Under the pieces are notes generated by a model, which saw nothing but the letters and a program-made list of their open reading frames with translations, was not told the origin of the DNA and did not search any database. From Bacteroidales bacterium (GTDB lineage: Bacteria > Bacteroidota > Bacteroidia > Bacteroidales > WCHB1-69), in the NCBI GenBank assembly GCA_017633255.1, contig JAGBPS010000007.1:1-64000 (forward strand): a stretch of DNA of 64,000 nucleotides. The letters run 5' to 3'. Position 1 is the first letter of the stretch, and every line of letters starts with the position of its first letter. Below, piece after piece: positions 1-8,600 of this stretch. Made by a program: the position numbers and the translations under genes.

Positions 1-2
1 GT

Positions 3-716
3 GCAGTGGCAGCAATGCGACAGCCTGTCGGACACCGAACGCGGCACCGGCGGCTTCGGACACACAGGAACGAGGTAGTGTTAAGAGTTAAGAATTTGAT
101 ATTTGTAGAGACGTGCTGTCGCGCGTATCTACAAGATACGGAATCGAATTCAAATATAGAGACGCGCTACAGCACGTCCCTACTGGATACTGTGGATAAA
201 TTGGAAAAATTGTACGCTGGTATCGGCTACCAAGCCTTACGAACTTCAACCATTACGGGAGAAGGTATTGAGGAACTCAAACAACTCATGCACTGTCAGA
301 CGGTGCTTTTTAGTGGGCATTCCGGAGTAGGGAAGTCAGCCCTCATCAAGGCGGTGGCTCCCGATATGGACATCAAAATCGGAGACATCTCCTACGTGCA
401 CAATAAAGGCAAGCACACTACCACCTTCGCCCAGATGTACCGTATCGATGCGGTGGACGGCTTTATCATCGATACGCCTGGTATCAAGGAATTTGGCCTG
501 ATTCAGTACTCCAAAGAGGAAATCCGCGACTATTTTCCGGAAATTCGTCAATATAACAATTGCTGTCGTTTCGACAACTGCATGCATGTGCACGAGCCGG
601 GATGCGCTGTTTTAAAAGCAGTCGAGGAAGGTAAGATACCTTCCTCGCGCTATTTGAATTATCTGGCGATTTTGCAGGATGATGATCTGAAAATCGCGGA
701 TTGGAAATTACTGTAA
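3..716 (+). CDS. rsgA: Ribosome small subunit-dependent GTPase RsgA, 3' part with an abnormal 5' region
   Basis: RsgA is a circularly permuted GTPase that helps mature the 30S subunit. From about residue 62 (counting the GTG at position 6 as residue 1) the product reads as ordinary RsgA: the G1 loop GHSGVGKS at 104-111, the switch segment KGKHTTTF, the G3-like DTPG, and a C-terminal zinc knuckle of the form C-x4-C-x-H-x5-C. The first 60 or so residues do not resemble RsgA. The DNA under them is a short heptamer repeat (80-100) followed by a 79-bp imperfect palindrome (105-183). The frame is open to the left window edge. The OB fold and the NKxD motif (G4) expected upstream are not visible in this frame, so the gene is 5'-partial and may be interrupted by the repeat. 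Its stop overlaps that of the convergent DUF1573 gene by 9 bp. Confidence 0.8.
   Translation, partial: AVAAMRQPVGHRTRHRRLRTHRNEVVLRVKNLIFVETCCRAYLQDTESNSNIETRYSTSLLDTVDKLEKLYAGIGYQALRTSTITGEGIEELKQLMHCQTVLFSGHSGVGKSALIKAVAPDMDIKIGDISYVHNKGKHTTTFAQMYRIDAVDGFIIDTPGIKEFGLIQYSKEEIRDYFPEIRQYNNCCRFDNCMHVHEPGCAVLKAVEEGKIPSSRYLNYLAILQDDDLKIADWKLL
80..183. repeat. Heptamer repeat plus 79-bp imperfect palindrome inside rsgA
   Basis: Positions 80-100 are three heptamers (GTTAAGA twice, then ATTTGAT). Positions 105-130 and 158-183 are inverted copies of each other: 26-bp arms differing at 3 positions, with outer ends GTAGAGACGTGCTGT and ACAGCACGTCCCTAC. Each arm is itself roughly palindromic, so the element could fold as one long stem or as two short ones. 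The core GAGACG/CGTCYCTAC recurs in elements near 32.7 kb and 49.3-49.5 kb. Here it lies within the open frame leading into RsgA. Confidence 0.75.
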
Positions 717-1802
717 GTTCTCTGACTTGGTGTTGATAATAATCTGAGAATTGTTAGGATCGTTGGTAATCAGCGTGATGGAATGAGTTTGTTTGCCCTT
801 GTTACGCTTGCTGTTGTAAGTGATGGTGATATCAATAGATTCGCCTTTCTTCAATACCATCTTCGGGCAATCAATCTTCAGATTTGAGCTGTTGGCATCA
901 ATTTTGCGGATAATCAGATCGCTCTTACCGTCATTTTTCAAGGTAATGGTTTCAGTGGCGGCAGTATTCTGTTTTACTTTGCCAAAATCAACGAAGGTCT
1001 TGCTCAGGTTCACAACAGGCGCTTTTTTCAATTTACCGGCGCTCAACTTGGTGAAGTCTTCGGTAATGCTCACATTATAATAAATTTCTTTCTTGGGTTC
1101 CAGTGTGTCATTGGTCATGAAGGAGACAGCATCTTTGATGGCTCCAAAGTCATTACGTTTGGCGGCATCATATTTCAATACCACAATACCTTCTTCACCT
1201 CCCTGGATTTCGGGACCGAAGCTTCTGTAAGCCTCGCTGACAAAACCATTGTTGTTGAGGGTCACTTTGACAGGCTTGGTACCGAAGTTCTTAATCTGGA
1301 AAGTGTCCAGATGCTGTTGGGTGTTCAGCACTTCCAACTTGGCGGTGTTGGTTTTGATACGAACCATACCTTGGCCCATGGTGTAACCTTCTTTTTCAAA
1401 AACGCTTTTGGGTTTCGGAGATACATTACCCTTGATGAAAATCATATGGGGAGTCGGTTTCTCGACGTCCATTTCGGGTTCGTTGGTGGTCACCTTGATG
1501 TTCTTGTTGAATGAACCGGGACGACCAGAAGGATTGTAAGTGGCATCAATATAACCTCTTTCACCGGGAGCAATGGCGGTCTTGGTGTAGTTGGCAGCCG
1601 TGCAGCCGCAACCAGGACGTACAGACTTGAGAATCAGGTTTTCTGTACCCACATTGGTGAAATTGAAACGTGCGGTCACTTTGCCACCTTCCTCGCGGAT
1701 CATACCGAAATCGTAGGTGGTCTGGTCAAACTGGATTTTGGGCTGTGCGAAACCTAAAACGGCAATCACAACCGAAAATACTGTCAAAAGAATCTTTTTC
1801 AT
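708..1802 (-). CDS. Exported DUF1573 domain protein
   Basis: The 364-residue product starts with a signal peptide (MKKILLTVFSVVIAVLGFA, cleaved near residue 19-20). Residues about 20-115 form a DUF1573 domain, an Ig-like fold recognised by the start FDQTTYDFGMIREEGG and the segment RPGCGCTAANY. A middle Ig-like domain lies around 150-250. A third at about 265-360 (TFVDFGKVKQNTAATETI) repeats the same pattern. Such proteins are common in Bacteroidota and are secreted or cell-surface; no biochemical role is established to my knowledge. The ATG at 1802 gives a proper signal peptide. A TATCTTTG promoter lies about 75 bp upstream, inside the end of mpl. Confidence 0.85.
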   Translation of the reverse strand: MKKILLTVFSVVIAVLGFAQPKIQFDQTTYDFGMIREEGGKVTARFNFTNVGTENLILKSVRPGCGCTAANYTKTAIAPGERGYIDATYNPSGRPGSFNKNIKVTTNEPEMDVEKPTPHMIFIKGNVSPKPKSVFEKEGYTMGQGMVRIKTNTAKLEVLNTQQHLDTFQIKNFGTKPVKVTLNNNGFVSEAYRSFGPEIQGGEEGIVVLKYDAAKRNDFGAIKDAVSFMTNDTLEPKKEIYYNVSITEDFTKLSAGKLKKAPVVNLSKTFVDFGKVKQNTAATETITLKNDGKSDLIIRKIDANSSNLKIDCPKMVLKKGESIDITITYNSKRNKGKQTHSITLITNDPNNSQIIINTKSENLQ

Positions 1803-1867
1803 TTTTGTTTATGTTTTTGATTTTTAGTTATTTATATTAATATTCTCTGATTAATTCTTGTTTGATT

Positions 1868-3232
1868 TCAAACTTGCAAAGATACAATTTTTTTCGCAAG
1901 TTCATCAATATTGATTCCTCCAAAATTTCCTGATGACATTAAGAGATAGACAACCTTTCCAGTTTCAGGGTTTAAAAGTCTGTCATTGAGTTTCTTGGAA
2001 TCGCTAAAAACTTCCAGTCCAGGGCATTGGAAAGCATCCATAATCATTTCGGCGGTGATGGGAGGTAACTTCTTGAGTGCAATAGCGTGAGGATCGAAGA
2101 AGACAATGCTTTCATCTGCCTGGTTCATAGCGCCATGGTACTCCTTGAGGAATTGTCCTGTAAGGCTGCTGAAAGTGTGTAACTCCATGCAGGCGATGAG
2201 TTTCCGGTCGGGGAACTGTTCACGCACGGCGCTTACAGTGGCTTTTAGCTTGGAGGGAGAGTGGGCAAAGTCTTTATAGACAGCGCAATTTTCGTTCTTG
2301 TCCACTAACTCCAGGCGTTTGGAAGCGCCTTTGAAACTTTGGATAGCCTTATAGAAATACTCATCGCTTACGCCCACAGCCTGGCAGGCAAGACGGGCTG
2401 CATTCAAGTTGCTGAGATTGTGGCGACCGAAAATCTGCAAGGGAATATTGCCGTATGGGGTTTCCAAATAGCTGATACCATTATCAATATGGTAAGGATG
2501 AACGGTATAGGGGAATTTGTTGGTATGGGTGATTTTCTGACTCATCTTGCTCAGCACGGAGTCGTCGTTGCAATAAATGAAGCGTCCGTCAGCGGGAATC
2601 ATGTTGGCGAAAATCTCGAATTGCTTGACGTAAATGTCAAAGGTCGGGAACACATTGACATGGTCCCAGGCGATGCCGCTGATGATACCCACATTAGGCT
2701 GGTACAGATGGAATTTCGGTCTGCGGTCGATGGGAGAGGTCAGGTACTCGTCACCCTCGATGACCATGATTTTCGCGCTTTCGCTGAGTTTCACCATGAC
2801 TTCGAAACCGGCCAGCTGTGCGCCCACCATGTAGTCGCAATCGATGCCATTCTGCTGCAGCACATGGATTATCATGGAGGTGATGGTGGTCTTGCCGTGG
2901 CTGCCACCCACCACAATGCGGCATTTGTCTTTGCTCTGCTCGTACAGAAATTCAGGATAGGAGAAAATCTTAATACCTAACTCTTTGGCTTTCAACAGTT
3001 CGGGATTGTCCTCGCGGGCGTGCATACCCAAGATGACGGCATCCAGATCCGCGGTGATTTTGTCGGGATTCCAGCCGATGCTGTCGGGCAGAATACCGTA
3101 TTTCTGTAGTCTTCCTTTGGCCGGCTCAAAAATTTCGTCGTCAGAACCGGTGATTTCATATCCTTTCAGTTTCAGGGCGATGGCCAAGTTGTGCATGGCG
3201 CTCCCGCCGATAGCGATAAAGTGGATTTTCAT
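1868..3232 (-). CDS. mpl: UDP-N-acetylmuramate:L-alanyl-gamma-D-glutamyl-meso-diaminopimelate ligase
   Basis: A cytoplasmic Mur ligase of 454 residues. Mpl attaches the recycled tripeptide L-Ala-gamma-D-Glu-meso-DAP to UDP-MurNAc in peptidoglycan recycling. The N-terminal Rossmann-like domain opens MKIHFIAIGGSAMHNLAIAL with a GITGSDD-like ending at about 28-32. The ATP loop GGSHGKTT is at 109-116. The middle domain holds the SPIDRRPKFHLYQPN stretch typical of Mpl rather than MurC, and the C-terminal domain holds KDFAHSPSK and MELHTFSSLT. Length and motifs are normal. Its ATG overlaps the upstream carboxypeptidase stop by 4 bp (3229-3232), so the two are probably co-transcribed. Confidence 0.93.
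   Translation of the reverse strand: MKIHFIAIGGSAMHNLAIALKLKGYEITGSDDEIFEPAKGRLQKYGILPDSIGWNPDKITADLDAVILGMHAREDNPELLKAKELGIKIFSYPEFLYEQSKDKCRIVVGGSHGKTTITSMIIHVLQQNGIDCDYMVGAQLAGFEVMVKLSESAKIMVIEGDEYLTSPIDRRPKFHLYQPNVGIISGIAWDHVNVFPTFDIYVKQFEIFANMIPADGRFIYCNDDSVLSKMSQKITHTNKFPYTVHPYHIDNGISYLETPYGNIPLQIFGRHNLSNLNAARLACQAVGVSDEYFYKAIQSFKGASKRLELVDKNENCAVYKDFAHSPSKLKATVSAVREQFPDRKLIACMELHTFSSLTGQFLKEYHGAMNQADESIVFFDPHAIALKKLPPITAEMIMDAFQCPGLEVFSDSKKLNDRLLNPETGKVVYLLMSSGNFGGINIDELAKKIVSLQV
1877..1884 (-). promoter_or_regulatory. Putative -7 element (TATCTTTG) for the DUF1573 gene
   Basis: On the minus strand this reads TATCTTTG, an exact match to the Bacteroidota TAnnTTTG element. It sits within the last codons of mpl and would give a 5' leader of about 70 nt for the DUF1573 gene. 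No TTTG is seen at the expected upstream distance. Confidence 0.5.
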
Positions 3233-6200
3233 ATTTTAACGAATTTTATGATTGCTGTTTTGTGTTTTGTACTTTCTATGCGAATAAAATAGGTTCCGTT
3301 GCTTAATGTGGAAATATTAATGTTTTTGGATGGATATTCCTGCCTCCATACTAATCTTCCGTATGAATCGAATATGTCAATATTTGAAATATTCAATCCA
3401 TTGCTCTCAATGGTCAAAAAATCATTGGCAGGATTCGGATATATCTTTAAACCGAAATTATTTTCCACTTCGGATATAGCATTTGTGGTAGTGTCAATTA
3501 CAAAAACGGTGACCGAGCTGCGTGGACTCATGCACAACAGCGTGTCATATTGGTATCTTTCTTCCAGAAAATAGGTGGTTGTTGTATCCAGTACAGGAGT
3601 CGTAAAATAGCTACCCATTGCGAAGGGCAGAGTCGCTGTGTCGGAATCGTACCACAGCACCTCATGCTGGGCAAGCGCAATAACCGTAGTCTGCATTCCC
3701 GGAAGGATGTACTGGTCAAACGCTTGCGGGGCAATTACTTGCGGCTGAAGTTCCACATCGATATGCACTTTGGTGCCAGGCTTGGTCGTTACCGTGAAAG
3801 TAGCAGTCTGATAACAGGGAGCGGAGACCTCCACGGTGTAAGTTCCCGCCATAATCGGCCGGTGATAGACACCCAGCGGCAAATGCGAAAAGACCTCGGA
3901 ATGGAATTTGTCATGGTTGACGACCTTGATCATCGCCTCCACAGGCTCGTGGGTGACCGCATCGGTTACCACGCCCCCAAAGCCGTAGTCACACTCCATC
4001 ACATAACTCAGCAGCGCATCCTTGGTGTTTGTCCAAAACGCCTGCAGCTTCACGGGATCTCTGACCACATGGGTGAGGCTCGTCTCGATGGTGACCTCGC
4101 GGCACCGTTGATAGTAGGTCATGTAGTCCTGTCGGCTGCCATACACCACAGACCAATCGCCGCCGTCAATGACCGCCCGACCATTACTGCCGTGCATGAA
4201 CGACGAGTCTTGCGCATGGCACAACGTCGCATAGTTCTGGCAGACATAGCGGAACCAGTCGGCATCAGCGTGGGGACGGTTACTTGTGGTCCATGAATCC
4301 CAGGGATAGTTGAGCAGCTCCGCCCCGCAGTGGAAATTGACCGACATGACGAAATGAATGGGCGTCACCCAATCCATAATCGCCTGAGTTTCAGGCTGTA
4401 TATTAGCTTCGGTACCAAGTCCGGGCAAATGCGGATAGTTGCGGTTCAGCTGCACATCGTTGTAGTTATGGTAAGTCGAATAACCGCCGCCTTGCCAAAT
4501 CATATCGTTGGACAGATGGTAGGTGCCGTCGGGATTCTCCAGCGGACAGATGTATAAATCCACATTGTCCAGAATCCGCATCACGGCCGAATCCGTTGTG
4601 GCATTGTTCAGGATATAGTCAGCCAGATGCAGCATCAGATAGTACCCAACCACTTCTGTGCCATGCATAGTGGATGAATAGAGAAAGGCGGGTTTTGTGG
4701 TCGTCTGGCCTAAGGTGTTGCTGATATGGATAGCGAAGATGGAATGATGAAGCGTAGGATGTGGTGTGGTGTCTAAAATGGTATCTATCTGGCACAAATT
4801 GGGAAATGAATCCTGAAAATGCTGCAGCAGCTGCGTATAGACCTCATAGCTGGGATACTTGTTCCAGTCAAACATCGCCTCAAGAGTAGTGGCCATGTGG
4901 CTGCTGTCCACATTATCCCTAGTCGGGAGAAGCATCCCCTCGGGGATATATTCGCGTTCCAGAAATCCGTTTTGCACCCGCTCTGAAACAGCTGCCAAGT
5001 CAGCTCTGATTTCCGCATCCTGTTGTCCGACTGTGACGTAAACCGTATCCGAAAAAGCGGACTCAACGGTGGAGCCGCAATTGTAAGTTGCCGTATAACA
5101 ATGATTTCCGGGAGATGCAGTCATGTCAGTATAAGTGGGATCGACAATATTGGATGCAATGAGTTCTCCGTCGCGGTAGATGTTGCAAGTATGTCCATTG
5201 CTCATAGTGCCCTGTATGGAAATGTCATCCAAACATAGCATATATTGGTTAAAGGAGATGCAGTGAATGGCGACGAATTTTGCTTGCGGCGGAACCTGAA
5301 AAGAATACTCCGTCCAATCAGTCGTGGTGGTAATTGTTTCACTGTGGAGCGGGATGAAGCTGCTGGCACTTCCATCAGTCATGGAATAAGCCGCAACAAA
5401 CTGTTCATCAGTATATTGCGAAGAAAAACTGCGAGCATAGAATGAAAAAACAAACGCCTCTGAGAAGTTCAGTTCCGGACTCACAATCCAGTCATCGTTG
5501 TTAATGGTATAATGGAACGGGCAGGCAAAAAAACGGTGCCCCGAATACGCCTGCGCGTTGTTGTTGCCCGTACCGTATATCAGCTCGTCATCCAGCACAA
5601 TATAAGACATGGTCGCACCTTCGTTAAGGAAGTTCAGTGAAGAGAAACTGGATGTCGGCTCGCCATCCCCGTCAATGTAGCTCCAGCCGACAGTTCCGGG
5701 GGAGTTAATCGCTCCATATTCATGGCTTTCGACATCATCGAAAAGGGTGACAAGCTGGGAACTATAAGAGCCATTCCAAGAAAGCGTGACACTGTTGTTT
5801 GCTACCGTTGCTGTGAGTCCTTCGGGGGCATCGCAAGGCTCACTGGGCGGATTCAACAAAATGCCTGCGGGCATACTCAAATCGTCCATCCAAACACAGT
5901 CAGAGCCTTTTTTCTCATTGGTGTTTTTGCAATAAGAAAACTTCAGCACATGAAAACCTTCCGACACGGTGCAGTGGTATTCGCTCCAATTCGCATATCC
6001 TGACAGAGAATCCATCTGCTGACCGTCAAGGTAAAAGTAGAATACACCGCCGTTGGGTGCGGAGAAAATCTTGCGGAAGTATGAAATCGTTCCGCTTTCG
6101 GTCAGATACACAGAGAGTTTCAGCACAGATTCAATATTGTCCTGATAATAATTTCCACTCCGAACGCAATACCTGCCGTTGTGGGCACCTTCGCTGGTCA

Positions 6201-6354
6201 CCTCCCACAGGGAACTGTTGCCGATGCGCTCCCACTGGAAGGTGGAAAAGTCTCCGCTTTCCCAATCCTCAACCATGGATTGCGAATTGTTCTGGGCCAA
6301 CAGCGGCCACACAAACATCGCCAATACCAATAGCAGAGAAATGTTTTTATTCAT
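3229..6354 (-). CDS. Secreted M14 family zinc carboxypeptidase with T9SS type A sorting domain
   Basis: This 1041-residue multidomain protein has a signal peptide (1-20). A carbohydrate-binding-like module follows at about 25-165. A gingipain-type cleaved-adhesin module lies at about 205-385 (GHRFFACPF, NDDWIVSPELNFS) and a fibronectin-like stretch at about 390-450. The M14 carboxypeptidase domain spans about 480-790. Its zinc ligands are visible in TMHGTE (H and E) and VNFHCGAE (H), the substrate/NP motif in NPDGTYH and LNRNYP, and a likely catalytic Glu in EVTIETS. A carboxypeptidase-regulatory-like domain follows (about 795-880). The C-terminus is a type A sorting domain (YPNPANDFLTIES to FVKI). 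Inferred role: surface or secreted peptidase exported by type IX secretion. The specific substrate cannot be told from the sequence. Confidence 0.88.
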   Translation of the reverse strand: MNKNISLLLVLAMFVWPLLAQNNSQSMVEDWESGDFSTFQWERIGNSSLWEVTSEGAHNGRYCVRSGNYYQDNIESVLKLSVYLTESGTISYFRKIFSAPNGGVFYFYLDGQQMDSLSGYANWSEYHCTVSEGFHVLKFSYCKNTNEKKGSDCVWMDDLSMPAGILLNPPSEPCDAPEGLTATVANNSVTLSWNGSYSSQLVTLFDDVESHEYGAINSPGTVGWSYIDGDGEPTSSFSSLNFLNEGATMSYIVLDDELIYGTGNNNAQAYSGHRFFACPFHYTINNDDWIVSPELNFSEAFVFSFYARSFSSQYTDEQFVAAYSMTDGSASSFIPLHSETITTTTDWTEYSFQVPPQAKFVAIHCISFNQYMLCLDDISIQGTMSNGHTCNIYRDGELIASNIVDPTYTDMTASPGNHCYTATYNCGSTVESAFSDTVYVTVGQQDAEIRADLAAVSERVQNGFLEREYIPEGMLLPTRDNVDSSHMATTLEAMFDWNKYPSYEVYTQLLQHFQDSFPNLCQIDTILDTTPHPTLHHSIFAIHISNTLGQTTTKPAFLYSSTMHGTEVVGYYLMLHLADYILNNATTDSAVMRILDNVDLYICPLENPDGTYHLSNDMIWQGGGYSTYHNYNDVQLNRNYPHLPGLGTEANIQPETQAIMDWVTPIHFVMSVNFHCGAELLNYPWDSWTTSNRPHADADWFRYVCQNYATLCHAQDSSFMHGSNGRAVIDGGDWSVVYGSRQDYMTYYQRCREVTIETSLTHVVRDPVKLQAFWTNTKDALLSYVMECDYGFGGVVTDAVTHEPVEAMIKVVNHDKFHSEVFSHLPLGVYHRPIMAGTYTVEVSAPCYQTATFTVTTKPGTKVHIDVELQPQVIAPQAFDQYILPGMQTTVIALAQHEVLWYDSDTATLPFAMGSYFTTPVLDTTTTYFLEERYQYDTLLCMSPRSSVTVFVIDTTTNAISEVENNFGLKIYPNPANDFLTIESNGLNISNIDIFDSYGRLVWRQEYPSKNINISTLSNGTYFIRIESTKHKTAIIKFVKI

Positions 6355-6420
6355 TATCAGTGGGGTAATGTTTTTATTATCAATGACTTTCAGCGTCTAC
6401 TGCTAACTTTTTTTAATAAT

Positions 6421-6457
6421 TGTCAACTGTCAACTGTTAACTGTTAACTGTCAACTG
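6421..6457. repeat. Heptamer array (TGTYAAC) at the 3' end of the metallo-hydrolase gene
   Basis: Five consecutive 7-bp units of TGTCAAC or TGTTAAC run from 6421 to 6455. The stop codon of the minus-strand metallo-hydrolase (6451-6453) is inside the array. Confidence 0.85.
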
Positions 6458-7854
6458 AGTTCTACGCTATCCTTAAAGCACGGTACCGTCGCCGTGGCAA
6501 ACCCCGCTTCTTTCAGATGTTCGGCATAACGCTCGCGCGTGTCTCCCTCGCCATGGACAATATATAACTTTTTGATTTTCTTTTTATTCTGACACGAAAG
6601 ATATTGAATGAGTTCGTGGTAGTCGGCATGGCCGGAGAAGGCTTCGATGGATTTCAGTTCGGCTCTCACTTTGTAGAGCATGCCGAAGATGGACACCTGC
6701 TTGTCGCCACGCATGATCTTGGCTCCCAAGGTAGTAGGGGAGCAATAGCCCACGCAGAGGATGGTGGTGCGGGGATTCTCGATATTGTTGGCCAGGTGAT
6801 GTTTGATACGCCCGGCTTCCATCATCCCCGATGCGGAAATGATGATGCATGGACGATTGTAGGTATTGAGTTTCTTGGAGTCGTCGATGGTGCGCACATA
6901 ATGCAGTTTCTCGAAACCGAAGGGGTCGGAAGAGCTTTCCATAAATTCTTGCATATCAGCATTAAAGCATTCTTTATGCAAACGGAAAATGTTGGTGGCG
7001 GAAACTGCCAACGGACTATCCACGAAGATTTCCACATCAGGCAGGTCGCCCGCTAATTTCAAGCGGTGCAGGGCATAGACAATGTCTTGGGTACGGCCAA
7101 TGGCAAAGGATGGAATCAGTAGCTTGCCCCTGTTCTGGGCACAAGCGTCCTTCACAATGAGTGCCAGTTCCTGCTCGGCATTGTCTATTGACGGGTGCAG
7201 GCGGTCACCGTAAGTGGACTCCGTGATGATGTAGTCGGCCTGCGGGAAAGGCTTGGGATCGGGCAAAATGCGCTTGTCATAGCGACCCACATCGCCTGTA
7301 TAACAAAGGGTTCTTTTCCGACGTTTCTCCTTGAAAGTGATATAGATAGCGCTGCTTCCCAGCATGTGCCCCGTATCCACAAACTTGACCGAAAAGCCTT
7401 CCTCAATGAAAAATTCGTGCTCGTAAGGCCAGCTGGCGAACAGCGACATGGCATTGGCGGCATCTTCCATGGTATAGATAGGTTCCACGGGTGGCAGTCC
7501 TTGTTTGCTGCGCTTCTTGTTGAACTGTATGGTATCCGTCTCTTGGATACGGCCGCTGTCGGGCAACATGATGGAGCACAGGTCGCGGGTAGCGTGGGTG
7601 CAGAAAACCGTCCCCCGGAAGCCCAGTTTCCAGATGTAGGGAATCAGTCCCGAATGGTCGATATGGGCATGCGATAGCAGCAGATAGTCAATGTCCTTGG
7701 GATCGAAGCCCAGGTCACGGTTCATGCTGTCGGTCTCCAGGCCCTTACCTTGGTACATACCGCAATCCAATAATATTTTGGTGCCTTTTTGTGTGGTTAA
7801 CAGGAACTTACTACCTGTAACCTCTTCCGTTGCGCCTAAAAATTCAAGTTTCAT
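6451..7854 (-). CDS. MBL-fold beta-CASP metallo-hydrolase (RNA-processing type)
   Basis: The 467-residue protein has a metallo-beta-lactamase fold and a beta-CASP domain, as in archaeal and bacterial CPSF/Ysh1-like ribonucleases. The signature HAHIDH is at 62-67. Further metal-binding elements are GHMLGSS near residue 160, a TGDVG Asp motif and the later STYGDR and SGHADYHEL. The C-terminal KIKKLYIVHGEGD is the usual RMMBL-type end. Predicted cytoplasmic zinc-dependent RNA hydrolase; the RNA target is unknown. Stand-alone transcription is likely because a promoter-like TATATTTG lies 30 bp upstream. The stop codon falls inside a heptamer repeat, which supplies the last codons. Confidence 0.88.
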   Translation of the reverse strand: MKLEFLGATEEVTGSKFLLTTQKGTKILLDCGMYQGKGLETDSMNRDLGFDPKDIDYLLLSHAHIDHSGLIPYIWKLGFRGTVFCTHATRDLCSIMLPDSGRIQETDTIQFNKKRSKQGLPPVEPIYTMEDAANAMSLFASWPYEHEFFIEEGFSVKFVDTGHMLGSSAIYITFKEKRRKRTLCYTGDVGRYDKRILPDPKPFPQADYIITESTYGDRLHPSIDNAEQELALIVKDACAQNRGKLLIPSFAIGRTQDIVYALHRLKLAGDLPDVEIFVDSPLAVSATNIFRLHKECFNADMQEFMESSSDPFGFEKLHYVRTIDDSKKLNTYNRPCIIISASGMMEAGRIKHHLANNIENPRTTILCVGYCSPTTLGAKIMRGDKQVSIFGMLYKVRAELKSIEAFSGHADYHELIQYLSCQNKKKIKKLYIVHGEGDTRERYAEHLKEAGFATATVPCFKDSVELS

Positions 7855-7882
7855 TATCGAATGATTTTAGAATAATAATCTG

Positions 7883-7890
7883 CAAATATA
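7883..7890 (-). promoter_or_regulatory. Putative -7 element (TATATTTG) for the metallo-hydrolase
   Basis: The minus strand reads TATATTTG, matching TAnnTTTG, 29 bp upstream of the ATG at 7854. No clear upstream TTTG is seen at the standard spacing. Confidence 0.5.
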
Positions 7891-8007
7891 CAATATTAAA
7901 TATTGAGGAAAGCCGAATTGGAAAATGAAGTGTAAACAGCGGATTGTGAATAATGGCAAATCAATGCCCGAAAGCTATGACATTATCAATATTCCAACAA
8001 AAAATCG

Positions 8008-8015
8008 TATCTTTG
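8008..8015 (+). promoter_or_regulatory. Putative -7 element (TATCTTTG) for the 181-residue protein and radical SAM gene
   Basis: TATCTTTG lies 28 bp before the ATG at 8044. A second match, TAAATTTG at 8031-8038, is too close to the ATG unless the message is nearly leaderless, so the first is preferred. The remaining sequence between 7891 and 8007 shows no other feature. Confidence 0.5.
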
Positions 8016-8043
8016 CACCCATAACTTTTCTAAATTTGCAATT

Positions 8044-8589
8044 ATGGAAGAAAAAGAATTATGTGTTGGCACCCGCATCCGGCATGACAAATACGGTGAG
8101 GGCATCATTAGTGAGAATAACGATCTGACATACAAGGTGATATTTGTCCGTGGGGGCGAGGTGGAGTTCTCGAAAATGAACGCTTCTTTTGAAGTTGTGA
8201 AACCTAATTTGAATGAGGATGAAGACCTCCGTCCAAGGCTGGATGTCAAGGATTTTGAGCGTGCACTGACCTTTATCCTGGGCAAATACAACGCTATCGA
8301 GAACCGTGTGGCGCTGGGCAAGAAATGGGAAGGCGGCACAATGATTCTGCAGCCGGCCAACCCCGAGCTGAAACCCAAGGAGATACCTGTAGAGACCTTC
8401 TTTCACAAGATTGTGATGATGCGCGACCGCCTTCGTGTGCTGGAGCAGAATATTAACAGCAGCGATTCGCTTAGTGATGAGGAAAAGGTTAATTTACAGC
8501 AATATATCACGCGTATCTATGGCTCTATGACCTCTTTCAATATCCTTTTTGATGACAAAAGCGACTATTTTGTCGGAAGCAAACAATAA
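8044..8589 (+). CDS. Conserved hypothetical protein with Tudor-like N-terminus
   Basis: The product is 181 residues, soluble, with no signal peptide. The first 50 residues (VGTRIRHDKYGEGIISE then YKVIFVRGGEVEFS) have the look of a small SH3/Tudor-like barrel, as seen at the C-terminus of UvrD/PcrA helicases and in CarD-like proteins. The rest is mostly helical and charged. I cannot assign a function. It ends 11 bp before the radical SAM gene on the same strand, so the two probably form an operon. The ATG at 8044 follows a good promoter. Confidence 0.75.
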   Translation: MEEKELCVGTRIRHDKYGEGIISENNDLTYKVIFVRGGEVEFSKMNASFEVVKPNLNEDEDLRPRLDVKDFERALTFILGKYNAIENRVALGKKWEGGTMILQPANPELKPKEIPVETFFHKIVMMRDRLRVLEQNINSSDSLSDEEKVNLQQYITRIYGSMTSFNILFDDKSDYFVGSKQ

Positions 8590-8600
8590 TTGATGATAAT

